The translations under genes were made by a program, and so were the position numbers. From contig CAZHVS010000004.1 of the NCBI GenBank assembly GCA_964536015.1, positions 124,001 to 188,000 of the forward strand: a DNA stretch of 64,000 nt. Reading direction: 5' to 3'. Under the pieces are notes generated by a model, which was not told the origin of the DNA, searched no databases, and saw only the letters and a list, made by a program, of their open reading frames with translations. Positions 42,777 through 52,571 of the stretch are shown piece after piece (the stretch's first letter is position 1; each line of letters starts with the position of its first letter). This DNA comes from CAZHVS01 sp964536015. GTDB lineage: Bacteria; Bacteroidota; Ignavibacteria; Ignavibacteriales; Ignavibacteriaceae.

Positions 42777-43523
42777 ATGTTTTTCAGGAATGTAACAAAA
42801 GGAGCAGCAAGCCGAATGGCTATAGTTGACCAAGAAGAGTCTTATGGAAGACACATTCTTGAAAAAGCTATTGTCGGATTAAATATTAAAAGTTGCCTTG
42901 ATCTTGGCTGTGGTGAAGGAAATGATTTAGAGATTGTAAAAAAAAATAATCCATCTACTCAACTTTACGGTATAGATTATGGAAAGTGGAATTTTAATAC
43001 ACTTCAGCAAAAAAAAATAATTCCTCTTGCTATTAATATAGAGAATGAAAAACTTCCATTTGATAATGATACATTTGATTTAATAATTGCGAACCAGTTT
43101 TTTGAACATACAAAAGAAATTTTCTGGATAAATCATGAAGTTTTCAGATGTTTAAAAAAAGGCGGACATTTATTCATTGGAGTACCTAATATCCTATCTC
43201 TTCATAACAGAATACTTATGCTGGCAGGTTATCATCCAACTCAGCACAAATCGATTTCTGCTCACGTTCGTCCATTTTCAAAAAAAGATATAATTAATTT
43301 TTATCAAACTCTTGGTAAAGATTTTTGTAATGTGAAAAATTTTTGGGGTTCCCAGTTTTATCCATTCCCTAAAAAGACAGCAAGATTTTTTTCAGCTATT
43401 TTACCTTCATTATCTTTTTCAATTTTTTTCTTAATTGAAAAAAATAACGATTATGATTCGTCCTTCATAAAATGGCCAGTTGAAGTTAAGCTAGAAACAA
43501 ATTTTTTTACCGGATTAAATTAA
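42777..43523 (+). CDS. Class I SAM-dependent methyltransferase
   Basis: A 248-residue cytosolic enzyme with the SAM-binding motif SCLDLGCGEGNDLE (motif I), YGIDYGKWN, LPFDNDTFDLIIANQFFEHTKE (motif II/III) and LKKGGHLFIGVPN. These are the Methyltransf_11 pattern. The C-terminal extension (PHFSKK-like and FWGSQFYPFPKK) is seen in methyltransferases acting on sugars or lipids of surface glycans, but the substrate is not determined. It starts a co-directional run with hemL (57-base gap). Confidence 0.85.
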   Translation: MFFRNVTKGAASRMAIVDQEESYGRHILEKAIVGLNIKSCLDLGCGEGNDLEIVKKNNPSTQLYGIDYGKWNFNTLQQKKIIPLAINIENEKLPFDNDTFDLIIANQFFEHTKEIFWINHEVFRCLKKGGHLFIGVPNILSLHNRILMLAGYHPTQHKSISAHVRPFSKKDIINFYQTLGKDFCNVKNFWGSQFYPFPKKTARFFSAILPSLSFSIFFLIEKNNDYDSSFIKWPVEVKLETNFFTGLN

Positions 43524-43580
43524 ACTTAAATTAAATTTTATTGTTAATGAATTAAAGAAATAAACGCAAGAGGAAATAAA

Positions 43581-44867
43581 GTGGAAATAAAGAGAAGCAT
43601 AGAACTGTTTGACCAGGCAAAAAAATATATTCCCGGCGGAGTTAACTCACCAGTAAGAGCTTTCAAATCAGTAAGCGGCAATCCAATTTTTATTGAAAAA
43701 GCTACAGGAAGTCGACTCATTGATGTTGATGGTAATGAATATATCGACTATATCGGGAGCTGGGGCCCTCACATTTTTGGTCATCAACCAAAATTTATTA
43801 ACGATGCACTTGTTGCAGCAATCTTGAAGGGAACAAGTTTTGGAGCGCCAACAGAAATTGAAGTTAAAATGGCTATGTTAATTTCAGATTTAGTTCCTTC
43901 TGTTGAAGTTGTTAGAATGGTTAATAGCGGAACAGAAGCCACTATGAGTGCCGTACGTGTAGCAAGAGGTTACACAGGAAAAGAAAAAATAATTAAGTTT
44001 GAAGGTTGTTATCATGGACATGCTGATTTCTTTTTAATTAAAGCAGGAAGCGGAGCTTTGACTTTCGGAGTTCCAACCAGCCCCGGAGTAACAAAGGGTA
44101 ATGCAGCCGATACTCTTGTTGCTGATTATAACAACATCATTTCAGTCAAAGAGTTAATTCATAAAAACAAAAATGAAATAGCTGCAATAATTATTGAACC
44201 AATTACCGGAAATATGGGTACAATCAAAGCTGATGATTCATTCATAAAAGAATTACGCTACATCTGCAGCGAAGAAAAAATAATCCTCATTTTTGACGAA
44301 GTCATGACCGGTTTTAGAGTTGCAAAAGGTGGAGCTCAGGAAGTTTTAGATGTCATACCTGACTTATCAACTTTTGGAAAAATAATTGGTGGTGGTTTGC
44401 CTGTAGGTGCTTATGGTGGAAAGAGAGAAATAATGGAAATGGTTTCTCCTGTTGGTCCAGTTTATCAGGCAGGTACATTAAGCGGTAACCCTCTGGCTTT
44501 AGCTGCTGGGTATTCTTCGCTGCAGTATATTCAAAATCATCCTGAAGTTTATACAACTCTTGAAGAAAAATCGTCCTATCTTGAAAAAGGAATTATTAGT
44601 AACCTTAAAACCGTTGGAAAGAATTTTCGCCTAAACCGAGTTGGCTCTATGATGACATTGTTTTTTACTGAAGAAAAAGTTTGGGATTTTAATTCCGCCG
44701 TTAAATCTGATACAAAACTATATGCTAAATATTTTCACGAGATGTTAAGCAGAGGAATTTATCTTCCACCTGCTCAGTTTGAAGCTTTTTTTGTATCTAC
44801 ATCACATGGTAAAGATGACCTTGATAAAACAATCTGGGCTAACCTTGAAGCGTTAAAAGCATTATAG
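43581..44867 (+). CDS. hemL: Glutamate-1-semialdehyde 2,1-aminomutase
   Basis: PLP enzyme converting glutamate-1-semialdehyde to 5-aminolevulinate in the C5 tetrapyrrole route. The 428-residue full-length protein begins with a GTG after an AGAGGA Shine-Dalgarno. Hallmarks: FDQAKKYIPGGVNSPVRAFKSV, DYIGSWGPHIFGH, MVNSGTEATMSAVRVARG, EGCYHGHADFFLIKAGSG, FDEVMTGFRVAKGGAQ and the PLP lysine in TFGKIIGGGLPVGAYGG (Lys267). Implies the organism makes its own heme or related tetrapyrroles, consistent with the SdhC cytochrome encoded nearby. Confidence 0.96.
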   Translation: MEIKRSIELFDQAKKYIPGGVNSPVRAFKSVSGNPIFIEKATGSRLIDVDGNEYIDYIGSWGPHIFGHQPKFINDALVAAILKGTSFGAPTEIEVKMAMLISDLVPSVEVVRMVNSGTEATMSAVRVARGYTGKEKIIKFEGCYHGHADFFLIKAGSGALTFGVPTSPGVTKGNAADTLVADYNNIISVKELIHKNKNEIAAIIIEPITGNMGTIKADDSFIKELRYICSEEKIILIFDEVMTGFRVAKGGAQEVLDVIPDLSTFGKIIGGGLPVGAYGGKREIMEMVSPVGPVYQAGTLSGNPLALAAGYSSLQYIQNHPEVYTTLEEKSSYLEKGIISNLKTVGKNFRLNRVGSMMTLFFTEEKVWDFNSAVKSDTKLYAKYFHEMLSRGIYLPPAQFEAFFVSTSHGKDDLDKTIWANLEALKAL

Positions 44868-44883
44868 TACTAAAAATTTTTTT

Positions 44884-45960
44884 ATGAATATCAAAACAAC
44901 AAATAGAAGTTCTGAAAGTAAAATCTTACTAAAAGGAATGACTCTTGAAGAATTGAAAAACTATTTTATTTCAATTAATCAACCGGCATACAGAGGTGAA
45001 CAATTGTTTAATTGGATGTATAATCATCTGGTAACAGATTTTGATTCAATGGATAATTTTCCAAAAACTCTAAGAAAAGAATTATCTGAGAACACCAACA
45101 TCTTAACTTTACAGTTACATGATTTTAAAGATTCAACTCTTAACGGCACAAAAAAATTTATCTTTAAAACTCTCGACGGACATTTTATTGAATCAGTAAT
45201 TATTCCTGAAGAAAAACGCTTAACTTTATGTATCTCAACGCAAGTCGGTTGTCCTCTCGATTGTAAATTTTGTGCAACTGGTTTAATGGGATATAAAAAA
45301 AATCTTTCGCCCGGTGAAATTTATGACCAATATATACTTGCTCAGAAAAACTATTACAGGCAGATTACGAATATTGTTTATATGGGAATGGGCGAACCAT
45401 TATTAAATTATAATTCAACTCTTCAATCTTTAAAAATCTTTTCTGAAGAATTGACCACTGGAATTAGTCTGAAAAAAATTACTGTGTCAACAGCCGGAAT
45501 CGCACCCAAAATAATTGAATTAGCTAACAGCGGATTAAAAGTAAAACTCGCTCTTTCGCTTCACTCCTGTTTTGATGAGATTCGTAATAAAATAATGCCA
45601 ATTAATAAGAAATATCCATTACAACAAACAATTGAAGCAATTAAATATTTTGCGAAAACAACCGGAAATAGGATTACATTAGAATATATAATGTTGAAAG
45701 ACCTTAATGATCGAGATGAAGACATAAAAGCTTTGGTAAAACTATCACAAAAATTTCCGTGCAAGATAAATATTATTCCATTTAATTCTTTAAAACATAT
45801 GAGTCCTGCTGGATTTTCGGCTAAACTTGAACCATCTTCTTATGACAAAATTGAAGTGTTTGCACAAAAACTAAGAGATAAAAACTTGACTGTTATGTTA
45901 AGGAGTACTCAAGGAGACGACATTTCTGCAGCTTGCGGACAATTAGCAGTTAAATATTAA
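44884..45960 (+). CDS. rlmN: 23S rRNA (adenine(2503)-C(2))-methyltransferase, dual-specificity
   Basis: Radical-SAM methylase of 358 residues acting on A2503 of 23S rRNA, and on A37 of some tRNAs in characterised homologues. Seen: N-terminal YRGEQLFNWMYNHLV; the radical-SAM triad CPLDCKFC (Cys123, Cys127, Cys130); GMGEPLLNY; SLHSCFDEIRNKIMPIN; and the C-terminal STQGDDISAACGQL with the conserved Cys351 needed for the methyl-carrier chemistry, pairing with Cys116 in LTLCISTQ. Sixteen bases after hemL. Confidence 0.96.
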   Translation: MNIKTTNRSSESKILLKGMTLEELKNYFISINQPAYRGEQLFNWMYNHLVTDFDSMDNFPKTLRKELSENTNILTLQLHDFKDSTLNGTKKFIFKTLDGHFIESVIIPEEKRLTLCISTQVGCPLDCKFCATGLMGYKKNLSPGEIYDQYILAQKNYYRQITNIVYMGMGEPLLNYNSTLQSLKIFSEELTTGISLKKITVSTAGIAPKIIELANSGLKVKLALSLHSCFDEIRNKIMPINKKYPLQQTIEAIKYFAKTTGNRITLEYIMLKDLNDRDEDIKALVKLSQKFPCKINIIPFNSLKHMSPAGFSAKLEPSSYDKIEVFAQKLRDKNLTVMLRSTQGDDISAACGQLAVKY

Positions 45961-46022
45961 TTCAATTTTTAGTATTATCGTATAGGAAAAATAAATTGTT
46001 TTTAAACAAGCTAAAATTTTGT

Positions 46023-46745
46023 ATGCAAAAATATTTTTATTATCTGGTTTTACTTTTACCACTAGTTTTTATAAGCTGTGAAGAACAAATAGATGAGCCT
46101 GATCAGAATCCAAGACTTGAACCTTCGCTATACAGAACGGAAATCATAATAAGCACTATTCTTGATACAAATAATGTAAGAAGAGATAGTATGTTTGTTA
46201 CAGTATATGATGGCAATGAAAACCAGGTAGAGTTGAAAACGTCTGATATTTTTATTAATGATGTTTTCCTGACAAAATTATTTAATATGCAGCAAAGACC
46301 ATATTACTGTATACAACCAGCAAGTAAATTGAAATATGAATTAAAAACAAAATATGACTGTGTTTTTGCATCACTTGATGGAAGCCGTTATACAAATACT
46401 GTTACTTCTCTTGATAAAGAATTATATGAAATAGTATGTCCATCAAACCATAAAAAAAGTGATAGCTTGTTTATAAAATGGAATTCTGCTGACCAGAGAA
46501 GTGAAATGTATCTTGACATACAATATTTTGCTCCAAGCGGTAATAATGTAACAAGGATAAACATTCCAAGTCCAGCTTCAGGGGGAATTTATATACCGAG
46601 CAGTATTTTTAATGCACTACCGGGAATTTACAAAGTAATTATTATAGCAAATAGCATTAATAATGGTGTAGTGAATAGTTCATTTATTAAAGGTTCCAGT
46701 ATTATCACAAAAATGGTTGTGAAAAAAGCCGTAAACATTATTTAA
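46023..46745 (+). CDS. Lipoprotein of unknown function
   Basis: Start chosen at ATG 46023, which gives a short signal peptide with a lipobox (QKYFYYLVLLLPLVFISC). A TTG at 45996 would add nine residues. The mature 222-residue part is beta-rich with acidic N-terminus (EEQIDEPDQNPRLEPSLY) and three internal cysteines. No family is recognised. The ATG of the next gene overlaps its stop codon by one base, so the two are translated together, but the combination gives no functional clue. Confidence 0.7.
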   Translation: MQKYFYYLVLLLPLVFISCEEQIDEPDQNPRLEPSLYRTEIIISTILDTNNVRRDSMFVTVYDGNENQVELKTSDIFINDVFLTKLFNMQQRPYYCIQPASKLKYELKTKYDCVFASLDGSRYTNTVTSLDKELYEIVCPSNHKKSDSLFIKWNSADQRSEMYLDIQYFAPSGNNVTRINIPSPASGGIYIPSSIFNALPGIYKVIIIANSINNGVVNSSFIKGSSIITKMVVKKAVNII

Positions 46746-47287
46746 TGCGAAAACTCTCACACTCAGAAATTTCTTCAAATCGTAGCACTCTTGATACAAT
46801 TAAGGATGTAAAGAAACTTCCTGTCTATGTTATATTAAACAGTATAAGGTCAAGTTATAATGTGGGTTCAATCTTTCGTACATCAGACGGAGTAATGATT
46901 GAAAAGCTTTATCTTTGTGGTTACACTCCGCATCCACCAAATAAAGATGTACTTAAAACCGCTCTTGGAGCCACTGAAAGCGTAAAATGGGAATATGTAA
47001 AAAATCCAGCTGATGCAGTCACTAATTTAAAATCTTCCGGAGTTAAAATTGCGGCGCTTGAACTAACGAATAAAAGTATACTTTATAATGAAGTAAATGC
47101 AAAGGATTTTCCCTTAGCACTTTTGGTTGGAAATGAGATTACAGGTGTCTCGCAGGAATTATTAGACTTGTGTGATATGGCTCTTGAGATTCCTCAATAT
47201 GGAATAAAACAATCTTTAAATGTTGCAGTAGCATATGGTATTACTATATTTGAGCTGCGCAAAATTTTTGATTTTAAAAAAAGTTAA
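46745..47287 (+). CDS. TrmH/SpoU-family RNA 2'-O-methyltransferase
   Basis: A 180-residue SPOUT-fold enzyme with the three family motifs: VILNSIRSSYNVGSIFRTSDG (motif 1), ALLVGNEITGVSQELLDLCD (motif 2) and LEIPQYGIKQSLNVAVAYGI (motif 3). It should 2'-O-methylate a tRNA or rRNA ribose; the precise site is not predictable. It lacks the N-terminal L30e-like RNA-binding domain of RlmB, so a TrmL/TrmH-type minimal form is likely. Ends back-to-back with the convergent unknown gene at 47288. Confidence 0.9.
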   Translation: MRKLSHSEISSNRSTLDTIKDVKKLPVYVILNSIRSSYNVGSIFRTSDGVMIEKLYLCGYTPHPPNKDVLKTALGATESVKWEYVKNPADAVTNLKSSGVKIAALELTNKSILYNEVNAKDFPLALLVGNEITGVSQELLDLCDMALEIPQYGIKQSLNVAVAYGITIFELRKIFDFKKS

Positions 47288-48961
47288 TTATTTCTTTTCT
47301 CTAAAATACTCTTCCACTCTATTGATTAAAATATTCGCTTCTTTTGAACTGAAAGGATTAATTCGGTAAGAAGTGAAAACCGATTTCATAAGTTCATTTG
47401 CTTCGTCAAAGCTGCTGCATTCAGAAATTCGTTCAAGTGTATTTACAAAATCCACGCTATCCTGATTAAAAACATGAGAAATAATTTTCATTGTATCTTT
47501 TGCAGTAAAGTAATTGAAAATATCATTTTCTTCTAACTCATTTACTTCCTCTGCTTCAATTTTTTCATTTTCGACCGGTATTTCTTCCTGATTATTTAAT
47601 AATTCTGTCTCCGTCTTCAAAATTTCATCAAAAGCAGGTTCTTCATTTTTAACTTCTTCATTTATATCTTCTTCTTGAATATTCAACTCATCTAATGATA
47701 ATTCAATTTCTGCGTCGGACTCAATAGCTCCCTCGCTTTCAGACGATTCTTCAGCCTGTTCAAGGACATCAAAATTTATATGAATTTCCTCTCCCCGTTC
47801 TTCAACAATTTCTTCATTTCTTCCCGGTTGAAATCCATCCATATCAATATTCTTTTCTATCAACTCAGATTGAATTTCAAGATCCTTCATTTCTTCTATT
47901 GATGAAACCGGAGGAAAATATTCTTCCATGATTTTGTTTTCATCAACTGTATTTATTCCATCTAAATTTAATCCTATCATTTCCTTAGTCAGGTTATCGT
48001 CAAACGAAATATTTTCAGCATCTGAAATACCTTTTTCATAGATTTCTTCTTGTGGTTGAATTATTGATTCATCTTTAAGCGGCTGAGAAAATAAATCAGG
48101 TTGATTATAAATACTTGAAACCTCTTTTGGTGATTGAAAATCCGGTGCAAAACTGTCGGCGATTAAATCTTCCCCTGATTTTTCAATATCAATCGGTATA
48201 TCTTTTTGTAATGCAGAAAGAACTTCATGTAATTCAAACTTTTGTTTAGGATCAACAGAAAGCAACTGACGAATTTTATATATCTGATTATGCAATCCTT
48301 TTTCTTTTAAGAATATTTCAACACTACCTATAGCAATTTTTGTTTTACTCACTTCACCAATATTTATAAACTCGGCGATACAATATAAACCATTTTCCAA
48401 AACTTTATCAAGCTGAGTTGCAAGTAATTCATTCTGAATTCCATCGAGTAATTCAGTGAATTCAATATTACTTATTGAAATAATATTTTTTTTATGCAAT
48501 ACTATGCTTAAGATATTTTTTAGAAAATCGTAAAAATACACGTAATTAAGAAGCAGTTTTATTTCATCATAGTTTCGAATCTGGTCACCTTCAAAAATAA
48601 ATTTCTTTAAGGTCCATTTTGGACGAAGTACGTAGTTAACGTTAAAAGCTACTGCCTGCTCGACAAGTCTTTTTACATCTTCAAACGGAAGGAGCTTTTT
48701 GCTCTTGATTTCTTTGCTTATTAAATCAAAGTACTTAACTATTTCAGGACCCGAATAATCAAACAAAGATTTTTGCAGCAATCTTTGCCTGTCAAGATAT
48801 ATAAGATAATCCAGTTCAGCAGATATATATTGTACAATAGCAGGATGAACATTAACCGAAATCATATCATCTAAAGTAAAAAATGACCCCAGTCTTTTAA
48901 TCCTGTTAAGATTGAAATCAGTAATAAATCTAATTTCTTTTTCAAACATTTTGATATCCAA
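47288..48961 (-). CDS. Large acidic hypothetical protein
   Basis: A 557-residue protein without signal peptide or membrane helix. Residues 1-250 are predicted helical (EKEIRFITDFNLNRIKRLGSFF ... LLLNYVYFYDFLKNILSIVL), residues about 255-480 are a low-complexity Glu/Asp-rich stretch with many 'EE' clusters that looks disordered, and the last about 75 residues form another helical domain (AKDTMKIISHVFNQDSVDFVNTLERISECSSFDEANELMKSVF). I do not recognise it. The layout (two helical ends joined by an acidic linker) suggests a scaffold or chaperone-like role. It lies between the rlmN/TrmH run and sdhCAB. Confidence 0.65.
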   Translation of the reverse strand: MDIKMFEKEIRFITDFNLNRIKRLGSFFTLDDMISVNVHPAIVQYISAELDYLIYLDRQRLLQKSLFDYSGPEIVKYFDLISKEIKSKKLLPFEDVKRLVEQAVAFNVNYVLRPKWTLKKFIFEGDQIRNYDEIKLLLNYVYFYDFLKNILSIVLHKKNIISISNIEFTELLDGIQNELLATQLDKVLENGLYCIAEFINIGEVSKTKIAIGSVEIFLKEKGLHNQIYKIRQLLSVDPKQKFELHEVLSALQKDIPIDIEKSGEDLIADSFAPDFQSPKEVSSIYNQPDLFSQPLKDESIIQPQEEIYEKGISDAENISFDDNLTKEMIGLNLDGINTVDENKIMEEYFPPVSSIEEMKDLEIQSELIEKNIDMDGFQPGRNEEIVEERGEEIHINFDVLEQAEESSESEGAIESDAEIELSLDELNIQEEDINEEVKNEEPAFDEILKTETELLNNQEEIPVENEKIEAEEVNELEENDIFNYFTAKDTMKIISHVFNQDSVDFVNTLERISECSSFDEANELMKSVFTSYRINPFSSKEANILINRVEEYFREKK

Positions 48962-48986
48962 TTTATTTGCAACTTTAAAATAAAAA

Positions 48987-49015
48987 AATCCTGATTAAAA
49001 ACTTTAATCAGGATT
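48987..49015 (-). terminator. Rho-independent terminator of sdhCAB
   Basis: AATCCTGATTAAA (48987-48999) and TTTAATCAGGATT (49003-49015) form a perfect 13-bp stem with a 3-base loop. On the minus strand it is followed by a T-rich run (TTTTTATTTTAAAG). It lies 17 bases after the sdhB stop. Confidence 0.85.
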
Positions 49016-49032
49016 AAATTAAATAAGAATAT

Positions 49033-49818
49033 TTATGCGCCGGTTTTAATTCTAATATCCTGGTGAAAAAATTTAGCACGATAAAATTCTCTGTTTAACC
49101 GTGCAATATTTGTTAATTTTATTTCTTTAGGACATTCGGCTTCACAAGCACCAATATTGGTACAGTTTCCAAACTCCCATTTATCCATTTCTGCAACCAT
49201 TTTTTCCACTCTAACCTCTCTTTCAGGTTTCCCCTGTGGAAGTAATGCAAGTTGAGAAATTTTTGCACTTACAAAAAGCATAGCAGAAGCATTTGGACAA
49301 GCAGCCACACAAGCTCCGCATCCAATACATGCCGCAGCATCCATTGCAAGTTCAGCAATTTCTTTAGGAATCAATGTAGCATTTGCATCTGGCACACCAC
49401 CTGTATCAACGGAAACAAATCCTCCTGCCTGAATTATTTTATCCATAGCAGTGCGATCAACAATCAAATCTTTAATAACAGGAAATGCTTTTGCTCTCCA
49501 TGGTTCAATCCATATTGTATCACCATCTTTAAAGTGACGCATATGAAGCTGACAGGTTGTAATTCCCTGCAAAGGACCGTGAGGTCTTCCATTTATTACT
49601 AACCCACAGCATCCACAAATTCCTTCACGACAATCATGCTCAAATGCAAAAGGTTCTATCCCGTTCGCTTCCAGTCCTTCATTTACAACATCAAGCATTT
49701 CTAAAAATGAGCTATCCGGAGAAACATTCTCGGCAGTATAAGTTTCAAAATGTCCTTTTACATTATTGTTGGGTTGTTTCCAAACCTTAAGAGTAAGTTT
49801 CATATTACCTTTACTCAT
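49033..49818 (-). CDS. sdhB: Succinate dehydrogenase/fumarate reductase iron-sulfur subunit
   Basis: Electron-transfer subunit (261 residues) of the membrane complex II. The N-terminal 2Fe-2S domain has HDCREGICGCC (Cys63, Cys68, Cys71) with a further Cys89. The C-terminal domain binds the 4Fe-4S and 3Fe-4S clusters through CIGCGACVAACP (Cys164, 167, 170, 174) and NCTNIGACEAECP (Cys219, 225, 229). Start overlaps the sdhA stop by 4 bases. Last gene of sdhCAB. Confidence 0.94.
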   Translation of the reverse strand: MSKGNMKLTLKVWKQPNNNVKGHFETYTAENVSPDSSFLEMLDVVNEGLEANGIEPFAFEHDCREGICGCCGLVINGRPHGPLQGITTCQLHMRHFKDGDTIWIEPWRAKAFPVIKDLIVDRTAMDKIIQAGGFVSVDTGGVPDANATLIPKEIAELAMDAAACIGCGACVAACPNASAMLFVSAKISQLALLPQGKPEREVRVEKMVAEMDKWEFGNCTNIGACEAECPKEIKLTNIARLNREFYRAKFFHQDIRIKTGA

Positions 49819-51725
49819 TTGTAACTCCTTACTGTAGGTTTTAAAAATTCAAAGTTCAATTCTTCTTTATTTAATATCCATTTACCTGGTTCAATGAATT
49901 CCCAGGCAGCCACATATGCAAAGTTTTCATCATCACGCTTTGCTTCTCCATCTTCATACTGAAATTCTTCTCTGAAATGTCCACCACAGGATTCATTTCT
50001 ATGAAGTGCATCAATAGCCATCAATTCACCAAGTTCAAGAAAATCTATTAACCTTCCTGCCCTCTCTAATGCCTGATTAAGATCCTCAGCAGAACCTGGA
50101 ACATTAACATTTTTCCAGAATTCGTCACGCAGTTGTTGAATTTCAGTTATAGCTTCTTTCAGACCTTTTTCATTACGTGCCATTCCAACTTTATTCCACA
50201 TAATCCTTCCAAGCTGGCGATGAATATCATCTGTAGTACGTCTTCCTTTAATTGATAAAATTCGTTTTGTCAAATCCTTTACTGAATCAATCTCTTTTTT
50301 AAATTCAGGGTGATCAGTTTTTACAATAGAAAATTTTGTGCTTGCCAGATAATCCCCTATTGTATACGGAATAACGAAATAACCATCGGCTAAACCTTGC
50401 ATAAGTGCACTCGCACCAAGGCGGTTTGCTCCATGATCCGAGAAGTTCGCTTCACCAAGCACATATAAACCGGGAATTGAACTCATCAAATTATAATCAA
50501 CCCAAAGCCCACCCATTGTATAATGGGGTGCAGGATAGATTCGCATTGGAACATTATAAGGATTTTCAGCAGTAATCATTTCATACATCTGGAAAAGATT
50601 CCCATACCTTTCCTCAATAACAGATTTTCCCAATCGTTTTATTGAATCAGCGAAATCAAGATATACAGCCTGACCTGTATCTCCCACTCCTCTTCCTGCA
50701 TCACAAGCTTCCTTGGCAGCTCTTGAAGAAATATCCCTTGGAGCTAAATTTCCATAAGATGGATATTTTCTTTCAAGATAGTAATCTCTTTCATCTTCAG
50801 GGATATCTGAAGCTTTTCGTGTATCACCCGCTTTCTTTGGAACCCAAACTCGCCCATCGTTTCTTAATGATTCACTCATTAATGTTAATTTTGATTGTTG
50901 ATCGCCATGAAGCGGAAGACAGGTTGGATGAATTTGTGTATAACAAGGATTAGCAAAAGCCGCTCCTTTTCTATGAGCTCTCCAGATAGCTGTCGTATTG
51001 CAATTCATAGCATTTGTCGAGAGATAAAATACACGTGAATAACCACCTGTGGCTAGACACACAGCGTGAGCAGAGTAACTTTCTATTTCTCCCGTAACAA
51101 GATTTCTTGCGACAACTCCCCTTGCAATTCCATCAACTAAAACGACTCCAAGCATTTCACGTCGCGTAAACATTTTAATTTTTCCAAGTCCGATTTGTCT
51201 GCTTAATGCACTATAAGCACCCAATAAAAGTTGCTGTCCGGTTTGACCTCTTGCATAAAAAGTTCTTGAAACAAGAGCTCCGCCGAAAGAACGATTATCA
51301 AGATGTCCCCCATATTCTCTAGCAAACGGAACCCCCTGAGCAACACATTGATCAATAATGTTATTACTTACCTCAGCAAGACGATAGACATTTGCTTCGC
51401 GAGCTCGATAATCTCCACCTTTTAATGTATCATAAAAAAGTCTGTAAATGCTGTCGCCATCGTTCGGATAATTTTTTGCTGCATTTATTCCTCCCTGGGC
51501 AGCAATGCTATGAGCACGTCGAGGACTATCATGAAAAGTTAAAACAGTAACATTATATCCAAGTTCTGAAAGAGTTGCAGCTGCTGAAGCACCTGCTAAA
51601 CCAGTGCCAACAACAAGTAGATCATATTTTCTCTTGTTTGCTGGGTTTACAAGTTTACTATTAAAACGATGATTAGTCCATTTTTCAGAAATATTACCTG
51701 CAGGAATTTTAGATTCTAATTTCAT
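49815..51725 (-). CDS. sdhA: Succinate dehydrogenase/fumarate reductase flavoprotein subunit
   Basis: Catalytic subunit (636 residues) of complex II with covalent FAD. Seen: the dinucleotide-binding VVGTGLAGASAAA (about 38-50), PRRAHSIAAQGGINAAKNYPNDGDS with His72 as flavin attachment site, QIHPTCLPLHGDQQSK in the active site, PAPHYTMGGLWVDYNLMSSIPGLYVLGEANFSDHGANRLGASALMQGLADG (conserved FAD region). Length and the b558-type SdhC partner place it with the Bacteroidota/Bacillus/Wolinella-type complexes. Direction (succinate oxidation or fumarate reduction) cannot be told from sequence. Confidence 0.95.
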   Translation of the reverse strand: MKLESKIPAGNISEKWTNHRFNSKLVNPANKRKYDLLVVGTGLAGASAAATLSELGYNVTVLTFHDSPRRAHSIAAQGGINAAKNYPNDGDSIYRLFYDTLKGGDYRAREANVYRLAEVSNNIIDQCVAQGVPFAREYGGHLDNRSFGGALVSRTFYARGQTGQQLLLGAYSALSRQIGLGKIKMFTRREMLGVVLVDGIARGVVARNLVTGEIESYSAHAVCLATGGYSRVFYLSTNAMNCNTTAIWRAHRKGAAFANPCYTQIHPTCLPLHGDQQSKLTLMSESLRNDGRVWVPKKAGDTRKASDIPEDERDYYLERKYPSYGNLAPRDISSRAAKEACDAGRGVGDTGQAVYLDFADSIKRLGKSVIEERYGNLFQMYEMITAENPYNVPMRIYPAPHYTMGGLWVDYNLMSSIPGLYVLGEANFSDHGANRLGASALMQGLADGYFVIPYTIGDYLASTKFSIVKTDHPEFKKEIDSVKDLTKRILSIKGRRTTDDIHRQLGRIMWNKVGMARNEKGLKEAITEIQQLRDEFWKNVNVPGSAEDLNQALERAGRLIDFLELGELMAIDALHRNESCGGHFREEFQYEDGEAKRDDENFAYVAAWEFIEPGKWILNKEELNFEFLKPTVRSYK

Positions 51726-51731
51726 AACAAA

Positions 51732-52400
51732 TTACCTCCCAAAGAAAAAAAAGTAAATGGGGAAAGAAGCAAAACCAAATGCAATAAGAAAAGCAAAAAG
51801 TCTTCCAACAGCTTTAATAAATGGTGTATATTTCTGATGATTCAAACCAAGTGTTTGAAATGCACTCTGGAAACCATGCCATAAATGCAATCCTAAAAGA
51901 ATCATTGCAAAAACATAAATTAATGAATAAACCGGATCTTTAAATATTCCCAGTACAATATCGTAATCAGTAACTAAAGCAGGATCTTTTTCATATTTGA
52001 AAGCATACCAGAAATTTTTCAAGTGTATAACCAGAAAGATAAAAACTATACTTGCTGAGATTATCATATTTCGAGATGCGAATGTACTATTTGGATCTGC
52101 ACTGTTTATCTTATATGGAATAGGTCTGGCTTTCCTATTCTGCAGCCAAAGTCTTAAACCATCCCAAATGTGAAAACCAAATCCTAACACTAACCCTATT
52201 TCAAGTAGACGAATAAAATATACAAGGGCAGTCTCATTCAAAGTATGAACATAAAGGTTAAAAGCATCTTTACCCACATAAAGGAAGATATTTCCGAATA
52301 AATGAACACATAGAAAGACAATAAGAAACAATCCTGTTAAAGCCATTAGTAGTTTTTTGCCAATGGATTGATTAAACATTTTAAAGAGCCAATTCATCAA
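51732..52400 (-). CDS. sdhC: Succinate dehydrogenase/fumarate reductase cytochrome b558 subunit
   Basis: Membrane anchor of complex II (222 residues) with five hydrophobic helices, the single large C-type subunit seen in di-heme (type B) enzymes that lack a separate SdhD. Signatures: SIGKKLLMALTGLFLIVFLCVHLFGN, LGFGFHIWDGLRLWLQNRK, IFLVIHLKNFWYAFKYE and LLGLHLWHGFQSAFQTLGLNHQKYTP, each with a histidine that could ligate heme. First gene of the operon; the 238-base region upstream has no other gene. Confidence 0.93.
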   Translation of the reverse strand: MMNWLFKMFNQSIGKKLLMALTGLFLIVFLCVHLFGNIFLYVGKDAFNLYVHTLNETALVYFIRLLEIGLVLGFGFHIWDGLRLWLQNRKARPIPYKINSADPNSTFASRNMIISASIVFIFLVIHLKNFWYAFKYEKDPALVTDYDIVLGIFKDPVYSLIYVFAMILLGLHLWHGFQSAFQTLGLNHQKYTPFIKAVGRLFAFLIAFGFASFPIYFFFFGR

Positions 52401-52571
52401 AATCTCTCCTTACTTAAAGTTGGAATATTTATGAAGAAAATATCTAAGTCCATTTCTTCATCGACACACTAATAAATTTTTCTAAATGCAACTTAGAAAA
52501 AGTGAAATTGAATTCAAAAAAATTATATTACATAGCTTTAAAATGTTCGTGCTTTTTTAGTTATTATTATT

